This document shows, one piece after another, positions 52,887 to 62,021 of a stretch of 64,000 nt of DNA. The position numbers and the translations under genes are program-made. The DNA is from Streptomyces sp. JB150 (GTDB lineage Bacteria > Actinomycetota > Actinomycetes > Streptomycetales > Streptomycetaceae): positions 3,795,085 to 3,859,084 of the forward strand of contig NZ_CP049780.1 of NCBI RefSeq assembly GCF_011193355.1. The letters run 5' to 3'. Each line of letters begins with the position of its first letter. Position 1 is the first letter of the stretch. Below the pieces are notes generated by a model. That model was given only the letters and a program-made list of their open reading frames with translations. It did no database searches and was not told the DNA's origin.

Positions 52887-53867
52887 ATGGCAGCGGAGAA
52901 GATGGCCCTGGCCAAGGCGATCAACGAGTCGCTGCGCCGCGCCCTGGAGTCCGACCCCAAGGTCCTGATCATGGGCGAGGACGTCGGCAAGCTCGGCGGC
53001 GTCTTCCGGGTCACCGACGGCCTGCAGAAGGACTTCGGCGAGAGCCGCGTCATCGACACCCCCCTCGCCGAGTCCGGCATCGTCGGCACGGCGATCGGCC
53101 TGGCCCTGCGCGGATACCGGCCGGTGGTGGAGATCCAGTTCGACGGCTTCGTCTTCCCGGCGTACGACCAGATCGTCACGCAGCTCGCGAAGATGCACGC
53201 CCGCTCGCTGGGCAAGGTCAAGCTGCCCGTCGTCGTGCGCATCCCCTACGGCGGCGGCATCGGCGCGGTCGAGCACCACTCCGAGTCCCCGGAGGCGCTG
53301 TTCGCCCACGTGGCCGGCCTGAAGATCGTCAGCCCCTCCAACGCGTCGGACGCGTACTGGATGATGCAGCAGGCCATCCAGAGCGACGACCCGGTGATCT
53401 TCTTCGAGCCCAAGCGGCGGTACTGGGACAAGGGCGAGGTCAACACCGAGGCCATCCCCGGCCCCCTGCACAGCGCCCGCGTGGTCCGCGAGGGCACCGA
53501 CCTGACGCTGGCCGCGTACGGCCCGATGGTCAAGACCTGCCTGGAGGTGGCCGCCGCGGCCGCCGAGGAGGGCAAGTCCCTGGAAGTCCTCGACCTGCGC
53601 TCGGTCTCCCCGCTGGACTTCGACGCCATCCAGGCGTCGGTGGAGAAGACCCGCCGTCTGGTCGTCGTCCACGAGGCGCCGGTGTTCTTCGGCTCCGGCG
53701 CGGAGATCGCCGCCCGGATCACCGAGCGGTGCTTCTACCACCTGGAGGCCCCCGTGCTCCGGGTCGGCGGCTACCACGCGCCGTACCCGCCCGCGCGGCT
53801 GGAGGAGGAGTACCTGCCGGGCCTGGACCGGGTGCTCGACGCCGTCGACCGTGCCCTGGCGTACTGA
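52887..53867 (+). CDS. bkdB: branched-chain 2-oxoacid dehydrogenase E1 beta (second copy)
   Basis: 326 aa, starting 1 nt after the E1 alpha stop codon. MGEDVGKLGGVFRVTDGLQ, GGGIGAVEHHSESPEA and VLDLRSVSPLDFDAI match the family. It uses a Met-Gly-Glu start of the first ThDP-side motif like the paralogue at 34485. Confidence 0.94.
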   Translation: MAAEKMALAKAINESLRRALESDPKVLIMGEDVGKLGGVFRVTDGLQKDFGESRVIDTPLAESGIVGTAIGLALRGYRPVVEIQFDGFVFPAYDQIVTQLAKMHARSLGKVKLPVVVRIPYGGGIGAVEHHSESPEALFAHVAGLKIVSPSNASDAYWMMQQAIQSDDPVIFFEPKRRYWDKGEVNTEAIPGPLHSARVVREGTDLTLAAYGPMVKTCLEVAAAAAEEGKSLEVLDLRSVSPLDFDAIQASVEKTRRLVVVHEAPVFFGSGAEIAARITERCFYHLEAPVLRVGGYHAPYPPARLEEEYLPGLDRVLDAVDRALAY

Positions 53868-53877
53868 GGAGAGGGTC

Positions 53878-55335
53878 GTGACGACGATGACGGAAGCGTC
53901 CGTACGCGAGTTCAAGATGCCGGACGTGGGCGAGGGCCTCACCGAGGCGGAGATCCTCAAGTGGTACGTCCAGCCGGGTGACACGGTCACCGACGGCCAG
54001 ATCGTGTGCGAGGTGGAGACGGCCAAGGCCGCCGTCGAGCTGCCCATCCCGTACGACGGGGTGGTCCGCGCGCTGCACTTCCCCGAGGGCACCACGGTCG
54101 ACGTGGGCACGTCGATCATCGCGGTCGAGGTCGCGGGCGCCGCCCCGGCGGCCCCGGAGCCCCAGCCGGCCCCCGCGCCCCAGGCGCCGGTCCCCCAGGC
54201 GGAGGAGCCGCAGCCGGAGGGCCGCCAGCCGGTCCTGGTCGGGTACGGCGTGGCGGCCACGTCGATCAAGCGCCGCCCCCGCAAGGGCCCCGAGGTGCCG
54301 GTCGCGCAGGCGTCCGCGCCGCAGGCCTCGACGGTGATCCAGGCCGAGCTGAACGGCCACGGCCCGGCACCCGCGGCGGACAGACCGCGTCCCCTGGCCA
54401 AGCCCCCGGTCCGCAAGCTGGCCAAGGACCTGGGCGTGGACCTGGCGACGGTCACCCCGACCGGCCCGGACGGCATCATCACGCGCGACGACGTCCACGC
54501 GGCGGCGGCCACGACACGGCCGGCCCCGCAGCAGGCCCCGGCCCAGGCCCCCGCTCCCGCCCAGGAGGCGGCCACCCCGGCCGCTCCGGCCGGCGCGGCG
54601 GCCCCGGTCACCCCCGCCGCCGCCCACGACGCGGCGCGCGAGACCCGTATCCCGGTCAAGGGCGTCCGCAAGGCGACGGCCGCGGCGATGGTCGGCTCGG
54701 CGTTCACCGCGCCGCATGTCACGGAGTTCGTGACGGTCGACGTCACGCGCACCATGAAGCTGGTCGAGGAGCTGAAGCAGGACAAGGAGTTCACCGGCCT
54801 GCGGGTGAACCCGCTGCTGCTGATCGCCAAGGCCCTGCTCGTCGCGGTCCGGCGCAACCCGGACATCAACGCGTCCTGGGACGAGGCCGCCCAGGAGATC
54901 GTGGTCAAGCACTACGTGAACCTGGGCATCGCGGCGGCCACCCCGCGCGGCCTGATCGTGCCGAACATCAAGGACGCCCACGCCAAGACCCTGCCGGAGC
55001 TGGCCCAGTCGCTGGGCGAGCTGGTGAGCACGGCCCGTGAGGGCAGGACGTCGCCCGCGGCCATGCAGGGCGGCACCATCACCATCACCAACGTCGGCGT
55101 CTTCGGCGTCGACACCGGCACGCCCATCCTCAACCCCGGCGAGTCCGCGATCCTCGCGGTCGGCGCGATCAAGCCCCAGCCGTGGGTCCACAAGGGCAAG
55201 GTCAGGCCCCGCCAGGTCACCACCCTGGCCCTCTCCTTCGACCACCGCCTGGTCGACGGCGAACTGGGCTCGAAGGTGCTGGCCGACGTGGCGGCGATCC
55301 TGGAACAGCCGAAACGGCTGATCACCTGGGCGTGA
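53878..55335 (+). CDS. bkdC: branched-chain 2-oxoacid dehydrogenase E2 (second copy)
   Basis: 485 aa from GTG after GAGGAGAGGG. Lipoyl domain with Lys in EVETAKAAVE, Ala/Pro/Gln-rich linker, subunit-binding domain (KPPVRKLAKDLGVDLATV) and acyltransferase domain with DHRLVDGE. It lacks the NGSGDHV repeat of the other E2. Ends at a strong terminator. Confidence 0.94.
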   Translation: MTTMTEASVREFKMPDVGEGLTEAEILKWYVQPGDTVTDGQIVCEVETAKAAVELPIPYDGVVRALHFPEGTTVDVGTSIIAVEVAGAAPAAPEPQPAPAPQAPVPQAEEPQPEGRQPVLVGYGVAATSIKRRPRKGPEVPVAQASAPQASTVIQAELNGHGPAPAADRPRPLAKPPVRKLAKDLGVDLATVTPTGPDGIITRDDVHAAAATTRPAPQQAPAQAPAPAQEAATPAAPAGAAAPVTPAAAHDAARETRIPVKGVRKATAAAMVGSAFTAPHVTEFVTVDVTRTMKLVEELKQDKEFTGLRVNPLLLIAKALLVAVRRNPDINASWDEAAQEIVVKHYVNLGIAAATPRGLIVPNIKDAHAKTLPELAQSLGELVSTAREGRTSPAAMQGGTITITNVGVFGVDTGTPILNPGESAILAVGAIKPQPWVHKGKVRPRQVTTLALSFDHRLVDGELGSKVLADVAAILEQPKRLITWA

Positions 55336-55418
55336 CACGGTCGATCGCCTGGGCGTGAGACGGCCGGACAGCCGGGTCCGAGAGCAGTCCGGCGGCCCCG
55401 GCCGCCGGTGAGGAAGAC

Positions 55419-55452
55419 ACAGGGCCCGCCGCGGGAGCGCGGCGGGCCCTGT
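55419..55452. terminator. bidirectional terminator between bkd operon and carboxypeptidase gene
   Basis: ACAGGGCCCGCCGCG and CGCGGCGGGCCCTGT form a perfect 15-bp stem with loop GGAG. Confidence 0.85.
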
Positions 55453-55472
55453 GCTCGGTGCGGGTCGGTGCG

Positions 55473-56414
55473 TCAGTCGCGCTGGGCGCCCTGCGGGAGG
55501 GTGCGCAGCTGCATCGTGCCGGCCGAGCTGGCGCCGAAGGCGTAGTCCATCAGCTTGGCGGCGTCGGTGAAGCGGTTGGTGTCGTTGAGGAGCACCCCGA
55601 CGACGGACTTGCCGTTGCGCGTCCCGGCGAAGACCAGGCACGGCCCGGCCGGGGTGTTGGTCCCGGTCTTCACACCGGTCGCGCCGCTGTAGGAGCCCAG
55701 CAGCTTGTTGGTGTTGTACCAGGTGTAGGTGCGGGTGCCGCCGCTGCTCGTCGTCGCGTACTGCACCGTCTTCTGCTTCTTCACGATGCCCGCGAAGGTG
55801 GAGTACTTCATCGCGCTGCGGGTCAGCTTCGCGAGGTCGCGCGGCGTCGTGTAGTTGGTGTTCTGCGTGGAGTTGCCGTCGAACGAGTCGAAGTGAGTGT
55901 TCGTCAGGCCCAGGTCCTTGGCCTTGGTGTTCATCTTGCTGATGAACGACTTGGTGCGCGCCGAGACGGACGTGCCGCTGCCGAAGGTGTCCGCGAGCGC
56001 CATCGCGGCGTCACAGCCGGACGGCAGCATCAGCGCGTGCAGCAGCTGGCGGACGGTCACCTTGTCGCCGGTCTTCAGGTCGGCGGTGCTCGCGCCCTTG
56101 GCGGCGACGTAGTCCCGGTACGCCTGCTTGACGGTGATCTTGCGGTCCAGGTTCAGGTTCGGCGTGCTCAGCACCACCCGAGCCGTCATGATCTTGGTGG
56201 TGCTGGCCATGGGCCGCTTGGTGTCGGCGTACTTGCTGTAGAGCGTGGAGCCCGTCGCGCTGTTGAGCATGAAGGCGCCCTTGGCGGAGACGGAAGGCGC
56301 GGTGGCGGCCTGCGCGGGCGCCGCGGTGAGGGCTCCGGTCGCGAACACGGCGCCGGCGGTGAACGTCACGGCGACGGCCTTGCGGAGACGAATGCCCTTG
56401 ATGCCGGTTGTCAA
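55473..56414 (-). CDS. dacA: D-alanyl-D-alanine carboxypeptidase (S11 family)
   Basis: 313 aa from TTG 56414 (MTTGIKGIRLRKAVAVT); the longer frame has no signal-like start. Signal peptide with AQA-A cleavage near residue 36. Catalytic motifs Ser71-Thr-Thr-Lys74, Ser132-Gly-Cys134 (SGC in place of SGN, common in Streptomyces) and Lys249-Thr-Gly251. It trims pentapeptides in the wall. No C-terminal amphipathic anchor is evident, so it may be released. Confidence 0.9.
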   Translation of the reverse strand: MTTGIKGIRLRKAVAVTFTAGAVFATGALTAAPAQAATAPSVSAKGAFMLNSATGSTLYSKYADTKRPMASTTKIMTARVVLSTPNLNLDRKITVKQAYRDYVAAKGASTADLKTGDKVTVRQLLHALMLPSGCDAAMALADTFGSGTSVSARTKSFISKMNTKAKDLGLTNTHFDSFDGNSTQNTNYTTPRDLAKLTRSAMKYSTFAGIVKKQKTVQYATTSSGGTRTYTWYNTNKLLGSYSGATGVKTGTNTPAGPCLVFAGTRNGKSVVGVLLNDTNRFTDAAKLMDYAFGASSAGTMQLRTLPQGAQRD

Positions 56415-56586
56415 CTGATGTACCCCGAATACGTCTGAATGCCCCTGGTGCGCGGCCGAGTTGGTGACTGAGGGGCAGGGGAGGCCGCATGGGTGTGACG
56501 CGCGAGGGGCGGCGAGGGTTGTACGCGATCGGCAAATTCGCCCGTCCGTATGGTGGACGGCTCCGCTCATGCGTACGTGTTGTATC

Positions 56587-56592
56587 TATCCT
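56587..56592 (+). promoter_or_regulatory. -10 box of the GntR gene (leaderless)
   Basis: TATCCT lies 6 nt before ATG 56599. No ribosome site intervenes. Confidence 0.5.
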
Positions 56593-56598
56593 GTCGGC

Positions 56599-57252
56599 AT
56601 GACCCTGGCCGCCGTGAAGCAACCGCCTGCCGCCGACCGCGTCTACACCCACGTCAAACAGGGCGTCCTGGACCGCAGCTACGAAGGCGGGACGCTGCTC
56701 ACCGAAGGCGAGCTGGCCGAGGCCGTCGGGGTCTCGCGCACCCCGGTGCGCGAGGCGCTGCTGCGGCTGGAGGCCGAGGGCCTCATCAAGCTCTACCCGA
56801 AGAAGGGCGCCCTCGTCCTGCCGGTCTCCGCGCAGGAGATCGCCGACGTCGTCGAGACCCGCCTGCTGGTCGAGGAACACGCCGCCCGCAAGGCCGTCCC
56901 CGCCCCGCCCGCGCTGATCGCGCGCCTGGAGCGGCTGCTCGCCCAGCAGCAGGAGCAGGCCGCCGCCGGGGACCTGGCCGCCGTCGCGGTCACCGACCGC
57001 TGTTTCCACGCCGAGATCGTCCGCAGCGGCGGCAACGACATCCTCTCCCGCCTCTACGACCAGCTCCGCGACCGCCAGCTGCGGATGGGCGTCGCCGTGA
57101 TGCACTCCCACCCCGACCGCATCGCCAAGAACCTCGACGAGCACGAGGAGATCCTGGACGCGCTGCGCTCCGGCGACGCCGAGGCCGCCGTCGCGGTCGT
57201 CCACCGGCACGTCGGCTGGTTCTCGCACCTGGCGCGGGGGGAGGTCCGGTGA
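56599..57252 (+). CDS. GntR/FadR-family regulator
   Basis: 217 aa. Winged helix at 10-75 (LTEGELAEAVGVSRTPVREALLRLEAEGLI) and FCD effector domain with metal-binding His residues (CFHAEI, HEEIL, HRHV). It overlaps the MFS gene by 4 nt, so it probably controls that transporter. Ligand unknown, likely an organic acid. Confidence 0.93.
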   Translation: MTLAAVKQPPAADRVYTHVKQGVLDRSYEGGTLLTEGELAEAVGVSRTPVREALLRLEAEGLIKLYPKKGALVLPVSAQEIADVVETRLLVEEHAARKAVPAPPALIARLERLLAQQQEQAAAGDLAAVAVTDRCFHAEIVRSGGNDILSRLYDQLRDRQLRMGVAVMHSHPDRIAKNLDEHEEILDALRSGDAEAAVAVVHRHVGWFSHLARGEVR

Positions 57253-58550
57253 GCGCGCCCCCGATATCCCTGCCGGGCGATCCGCCGGGCGGGCGGCGCG
57301 CGGTCGCCGTCTGGTCGATCGGCGTCGCCGTCTACTTCGTCGCCGTCATCTTCCGCACCTCGCTGGGCGTGGCCGGTCTCGACGCCGCCGACCGCTTCCA
57401 TGTGAACGCCTCGGCGCTGTCCACGTTCTCCATCCTCCAGCTGCTGGTCTACGCCGGGATGCAGATCCCCGTGGGCCTGCTGGTCGACCGGCTCGGCACG
57501 AAGAAGGTGCTGGCCATCGGCGTCGTGCTGTTCACGGCCGGACAGCTCGGCTTCGCCTTCTCCCCCTCGTACGGCATGGCGCTCGCCTCGCGCGCCCTGC
57601 TCGGCTGCGGTGACGCGCTGACGTTCATCAGCGTGCTGCGGCTCGGCAACCGCTGGTTCCCGGCCCGGCGCGGACCGCTGATCGCGCAGCTCGCCGGGCT
57701 CGTCGGCATGGCGGGCAACCTGGTCTCCACGCTGGTCCTCGCCCGGCTGCTGCACGGCATCGGCTGGACGGCGGCGTTCGCGGGCAGCGCGCTCGCCGGA
57801 GTCGTCGTCCTCGTCCTGCTGCTGCTCTTCCTGAAGGACCACCCCGAGGGCCACGAGCCGGAGCCGGTCTCCCACCGGGGAGCGGCCTACGTCCGCCGGC
57901 AGATCGCCGCGTCGTGGCGGGAGCCGGGCACCCGGCTCGGACTGTGGGTGCACTTCACCACCCAGTTCCCGGCGATGGTGTTCCTGCTGCTGTGGGGGCT
58001 GCCCTTCCTCGTCGAGGCGCAGGGGCTGTCCCGCGCGGTGGCCGGTGAACTGCTGACCCTGGTCGTGCTGTCGAACATGGCGATCGGCCTGGTCTACGGC
58101 CAGATCGTCGCCCGGCACCACGGGGCGCGGCTGCCGCTGGCGCTCGGCACGGTCGGCGCCACCGCGGTGCTGTGGGCGACGACGCTGGCCTGGCCCGGCG
58201 AGCGGGCGCCGATGGGGCTGCTCGTGGTGTTGTGCGCGGTGCTCGGCGCCTGCGGGCCCGCCTCCATGATCGGCTTCGACTTCGCCCGCCCGGCGAATCC
58301 GCCGGAGCGTCAGGGCACGGCGTCCGGCATCACCAACATGGGCGGTTTCCTCGCCTCGATGACGACGCTGTTCGCGATCGGTGTGCTCCTGGACGCCACC
58401 GGTGACGACTACACCGTCGCCTTCTCCGCGGTCTTCGTCCTCCAGGCGCTCGGCATCAGCCAGATCCTGCGCCTGCGCGGCCGCGCGGCCCGCCGCGAAC
58501 GGGAGCGGCTGGTGGCAAGCAGAGTGGAGACGGTGCACGTGCCCGCGTGA
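57249..58550 (+). CDS. MFS transporter
   Basis: 433 aa from GTG, about twelve membrane helices. The loop between helices 2 and 3 has GLLVDRLGTKKVL, the MFS motif A. Similar to nitrate/sialate-like organic-anion MFS members by general pattern, but I cannot name the substrate. Coupled to the GntR gene. Confidence 0.9.
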   Translation: MSAPPISLPGDPPGGRRAVAVWSIGVAVYFVAVIFRTSLGVAGLDAADRFHVNASALSTFSILQLLVYAGMQIPVGLLVDRLGTKKVLAIGVVLFTAGQLGFAFSPSYGMALASRALLGCGDALTFISVLRLGNRWFPARRGPLIAQLAGLVGMAGNLVSTLVLARLLHGIGWTAAFAGSALAGVVVLVLLLLFLKDHPEGHEPEPVSHRGAAYVRRQIAASWREPGTRLGLWVHFTTQFPAMVFLLLWGLPFLVEAQGLSRAVAGELLTLVVLSNMAIGLVYGQIVARHHGARLPLALGTVGATAVLWATTLAWPGERAPMGLLVVLCAVLGACGPASMIGFDFARPANPPERQGTASGITNMGGFLASMTTLFAIGVLLDATGDDYTVAFSAVFVLQALGISQILRLRGRAARRERERLVASRVETVHVPA

Positions 58551-58660
58551 GACGGGGGCGGTGCCGTGTCCCGCGTAAGGCGGGGGCGGTGCAGGGCCTG
58601 CGTGAGCCGTCGGGTGGCGCTGTGCCCCGCGTGAGGCGGGTGCGTCGGCGTGGCAGCGAT

Positions 58661-58728
58661 ACGAGCGTGGCGGTGCCGGGCCCGAGGCGGTGAGGGACGA
58701 GCGTGGCGGTGCCGGGCCCGAGGCGGTG
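58661..58728. repeat. 32-bp perfect direct repeat
   Basis: ACGAGCGTGGCGGTGCCGGG followed by CCCGAGGCGGTG occurs at 58661-58692 and again at 58697-58728, 4 bp apart. The 58551-58660 part holds similar degenerate GTGAGGCGGG units. It lies between convergent MFS and methyltransferase genes. Confidence 0.85.
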
Positions 58729-58731
58729 GTG

Positions 58732-59604
58732 TCAGCGGGCCACCGGGACGAGTGTGAGATACGCCAGTCCCAGCACTCCCCGGTAGTGCAGCCACTGGGC
58801 CCGGTGCCGGTCCACCCGTGCCCGGGTCTCGGCCGCCAGCGGATGCCGCGGGTGCCGGGCCAGCCACACCTCCACGTCCGCCTGGTAGCCCGACTCGAAC
58901 TCCTCCCACTCCTCCAGGGACGCCGTCTCCACGTACTCCGGGCGGAAGCCCGCGTCGATCGCGAGGTCGACGAGGGCGCCCAGGTCCGGATGGTCGGCGA
59001 CGGAGGCGCCCGGCCACATGCCGGACAGCTCGGCGGCGGTCGGCGTGCGCTGCCAGAACCCCTCCCCGAGCAGCACCCGCCCGTCGTCGGTGACCAGCTC
59101 CCGCAGGGCCCGCAGGGCGTGCGGCAGGTGCTCCGGCGGCTCCACGGCGGTCAGCGCCTGACTCGCGCCGACGCACAGCACCAGGTCGGCGGGCCCGCGC
59201 CGGGTGCCCACGGCCGACTCCTCGACCAGCGTCACCCGTCCGCCGAGCCCCCGGTCCCGTGCCGCGCGGCGCGCCCGCTCCAGATCGCCGGCGTCGACGT
59301 CGACGCCGGTGCCCGTGGCGCCCGGAACGGCCGAGAGGACCCGCAGCAGCAGTTCGGCCCAGCCGCAGCCCAGGTCGAGGACCGTGGCGGGGGAGTGCGC
59401 GGCCAGCCGCCGCACGAGCGTGGACGCGCGGGCCTCGGACAGCGGCCCGTGGAACGTCAGCCGGGTCAGGCGGGGCGGCCCCCCGACCGCGCCCCCGGCC
59501 TCGTTACCGACCGCGCCCCCGGCCTCGTCACCGACCCGGCTCCCGTCGTCGCCCCTGTCCCCGTCGCCGTCCCCGTCCCGCGAGCCCGCCCCGGCGGTGG
59601 TCAC
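58732..59604 (-). CDS. SAM-dependent methyltransferase (class I)
   Basis: 290 aa from GTG, 4-nt overlap with the upstream gene. The first 40 residues are Asp/Gly-rich repeats (DGDGDGDRGDDGS, EAGGAVG twice). SAM-binding motif VLDLGCGWAELLLRVL and acidic TGVDVDAGDLERAR. Substrate unknown; the C-terminal half is helical. Confidence 0.85.
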   Translation of the reverse strand: MTTAGAGSRDGDGDGDRGDDGSRVGDEAGGAVGNEAGGAVGGPPRLTRLTFHGPLSEARASTLVRRLAAHSPATVLDLGCGWAELLLRVLSAVPGATGTGVDVDAGDLERARRAARDRGLGGRVTLVEESAVGTRRGPADLVLCVGASQALTAVEPPEHLPHALRALRELVTDDGRVLLGEGFWQRTPTAAELSGMWPGASVADHPDLGALVDLAIDAGFRPEYVETASLEEWEEFESGYQADVEVWLARHPRHPLAAETRARVDRHRAQWLHYRGVLGLAYLTLVPVAR

Positions 59605-60425
59605 GGAGTCACCGTGAAATGGCGCAGGATCGCCGCGGCCAGATCCTGGTCGCCCTCCGTCTTCACCCGGTCCGCGACCGCCGCCGGCGTCACCCGGCCG
59701 CAGGCCAGGCGGACGTACGTCTCCCAGTCCAGGCTGAGCGACGCGGCCGGGCCCAGCGCGGGCGCCGTCTCCAGGGTGCCGCGGCCGTGGATGTCGACCC
59801 GCACCGTGCGCAGGAACTCCACCGGGCCGTTGACGTCGAAGACCACCGCTGAGCTGCGCGGCGCGTCGGCCCGCTCGGCGACCACGTGCGGCAGGGCGTC
59901 CAGCAGCACGTCACGGGCGACGTACGCGCCCGGCGAGTCCAGGTTGCCGGGGCGGCCGAGGGCGGTGCGCAGATCCTGCTCGTGCACCCACACGTCGAAC
60001 GCGTGCCGGCGCATCGACTCCTCCAGCGTCAGCTCGGCGCCCAGCGGACCGCGCACCTTCGTGCCGGGGTCGCGGGACTCGTTGCGCAGCTGCCGGTTGC
60101 GGCGGATGACCGTGTACTCCAGCTCGGCGGTCATCTCCGGCGCCGTGTGGTGACGGCGGACGTCGACCTGCATCTCCATGTAGCGCTGGTGGTCGGTGGT
60201 GACGTGGAACAGGTCGCGCGGGAGGGTGTGGATGGGGCGCGGGTCGCCCAGCATCTCGCTGTCCAGGCCGATGACATGCGACACCACGTCGCGCACCGAC
60301 CAGGCCGGGCACGGCGTACGCCGGTTCCAGTCGGCCTCCACCAAGTGCTGCACCAGCTCGGATATCGCTTCGATGGAGTGGGTCCAGGCGTCGGCGTAGG
60401 GCTGGAGGGTGGGATGCAGACTCAC
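59601..60425 (-). CDS. maleylpyruvate isomerase-family mycothiol-dependent protein
   Basis: 274 aa from GTG with GAGGGG upstream. DinB-like N-terminal four-helix domain with metal-ligand His residues (CPAWSVRDVVSHVIGLD, RRHAFDVWVHEQDLR) and a C-terminal SCP2-like domain. The family uses mycothiol or divalent metal; substrate not known. Methyltransferase follows, divergent Nit hydrolase precedes. Confidence 0.88.
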   Translation of the reverse strand: MSLHPTLQPYADAWTHSIEAISELVQHLVEADWNRRTPCPAWSVRDVVSHVIGLDSEMLGDPRPIHTLPRDLFHVTTDHQRYMEMQVDVRRHHTAPEMTAELEYTVIRRNRQLRNESRDPGTKVRGPLGAELTLEESMRRHAFDVWVHEQDLRTALGRPGNLDSPGAYVARDVLLDALPHVVAERADAPRSSAVVFDVNGPVEFLRTVRVDIHGRGTLETAPALGPAASLSLDWETYVRLACGRVTPAAVADRVKTEGDQDLAAAILRHFTVTP

Positions 60426-60630
60426 GGAACGGGGCCCCTCGGCGGTCGGTACACGGGCAGGTGGTGGCGGCTTTGCCAGTGGGAGGTGGCGGCTGTCGGC
60501 GGGTGTCTTGCACGCTAAGTTACGCTGCTGGAAGGCACCCCGGCAGGCCTTTCGTGTGACGATCGTAGGCCTGAGTGGACACCGGTGTGGACGCCCTTGT
60601 GGACGGCTCGATTGCCAGGACGGTGGTACT

Positions 60631-61425
60631 GTGCGCGCCTCTCTGATCCAGATCGCCGTAGACGAGGGCGAATCGGTCGACGCCCGCAGGCGCCGCGCCG
60701 CCTCCCTCGTCCGCGAACAGGCGGGCGCGGACCTCGTGGTCCTGCCGGAGCTGTGGACCACCGGCGCCTTCGCCTACGAGGAGTTCGGCCGCGAGGCCGA
60801 GCCGCTGGACGGCCCGACGTACGAGGCCATGGCCAAGGCGGCGAGCGACGCGGGTGTCTGGCTGCACGCCGGCTCCATCCCGGAGCGTGACCCGGACGGC
60901 CCCCTCTACAACACCTCCCTCGTCTTCTCGCCCGCCGGTGAACTGGCCGCCGCCTACCGCAAGATCCATCGCTTCGGCTTCGACAAGGGCGAGGCCGTGC
61001 TGATGGGCGCGGGGCGCGATCTGGTGACGGTCGCCCTCCCGGAGACGACCCTGGGTGTGGCCACCTGCTACGACCTCCGTTTTCCCGAACTCTTCCGCGG
61101 TCTGGTGGACGCCGGCGCCGAGACCTTCGTCGTCCCGGCGGGCTGGCCGGAACGCCGCCGCTCCCACTGGACGCTGCTCGCCCGGGCCAGGGCGGTGGAG
61201 AACCAGGCCTTCGTGCTCGCCTGTGGAACGGCCGGCACGCACGCCCGGGTTCCCCAGGCGGGTCACTCGATCGTGGTCGATCCCTGGGGTGAGGTGCTGG
61301 CCGAGGCGGGCCCCGGCGAGCAGGTCCTCTCGGTGGAGTTCGACCCGGGCCGGGTCGCGGTGACCCGGGATCAGTTCCCGGCGCTGAAGGACCGCGTGCT
61401 GGGCGTGGAGCCACCGCGCCACTGA
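60631..61425 (+). CDS. Nit-family carbon-nitrogen hydrolase
   Basis: 264 aa from GTG 60631. Catalytic triad Glu40 (VLPELW), Lys111 (YRKIHRFGF) and Cys146 (ATCYDLRFPE). Likely an omega-amidase or Nit-type amide hydrolase, acting on deaminated metabolites such as 2-oxoglutaramate; the exact substrate is not shown. The 3' end including the stop codon lies in a 19-bp tandem repeat. Confidence 0.9.
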   Translation: MRASLIQIAVDEGESVDARRRRAASLVREQAGADLVVLPELWTTGAFAYEEFGREAEPLDGPTYEAMAKAASDAGVWLHAGSIPERDPDGPLYNTSLVFSPAGELAAAYRKIHRFGFDKGEAVLMGAGRDLVTVALPETTLGVATCYDLRFPELFRGLVDAGAETFVVPAGWPERRRSHWTLLARARAVENQAFVLACGTAGTHARVPQAGHSIVVDPWGEVLAEAGPGEQVLSVEFDPGRVAVTRDQFPALKDRVLGVEPPRH

Positions 61426-61480
61426 CCGGCCACCGCGCCACTGACCGGCCACCGCGCCGCCGACCGGCCACCGCACTGCC
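61411..61480. repeat. 19-bp tandem repeat overlapping the Nit stop codon
   Basis: CCACCGCGCCACTGACCGG occurs at 61411-61429 and 61430-61448 without mismatch, then a variant at 61449-61467 and a partial copy. The stop codon of the hydrolase lies in the first copy, so the second copy carries a duplicated stop. Confidence 0.85.
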
Positions 61481-61526
61481 GCCCCGCCCCCGACCGGTGA
61501 CACGCCCTCAGTCGCCCCAGTCGCCC

Positions 61527-62021
61527 TCAGTCCTCCTCCCCCTCCCGCTCCGCCAGGTGGATCACACACACCGCCACCGCGATCAGCAGCGCGTGGTCCG
61601 CGTCCTCGCGGACCACGTCGACGCCGTAGGTGTCGCGCAGGTGCAGCCAGCGGCGGGAGACGACGGCCAGCAGCTCACCGTCGTACTCGATGGCGAACTC
61701 GCGGTCGAGGATCTTGCCGCTGACGTCCAGTTCGGTGCCGTCGACCAGGGTGACGCGGTAGTGGTTGCGCAGCAGGGACAGCCGTTTGCGGCGGATGCTC
61801 GCCAGCGCCTCGCCGTCCCGCTCGATGAGCAGGGTGTCGCGCAGGGCGAGCATCTTCTCCCGGATGTCGATCAGCACCCGCCCGTCGGCGTCCTTCAGCT
61901 CGAAGGTGTCGCGCAGCCGCAGGGCCTTGCCGTCGACGAGGAACGCCTTCTCGCCGTGCTCGTCCTCGATCCAGTAGTCGTCGCCGAAGCCCAGCAGCCG
62001 GTCGCGTACGAGGTATCTCAT
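61527..62021 (-). CDS. LURP-one-related (DUF567) protein
   Basis: 164 aa. Alternating beta strands starting MRYLVRDRLLGFGDDYWIED, with LRDTFELKDADG and repeated LRDT motifs of the tubby-like LURP-one fold. The family may bind phosphoinositides or scaffold membranes; bacterial role unknown. ATG overlaps the AraC regulator's stop by 4 nt. Confidence 0.9.
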   Translation of the reverse strand: MRYLVRDRLLGFGDDYWIEDEHGEKAFLVDGKALRLRDTFELKDADGRVLIDIREKMLALRDTLLIERDGEALASIRRKRLSLLRNHYRVTLVDGTELDVSGKILDREFAIEYDGELLAVVSRRWLHLRDTYGVDVVREDADHALLIAVAVCVIHLAEREGEED

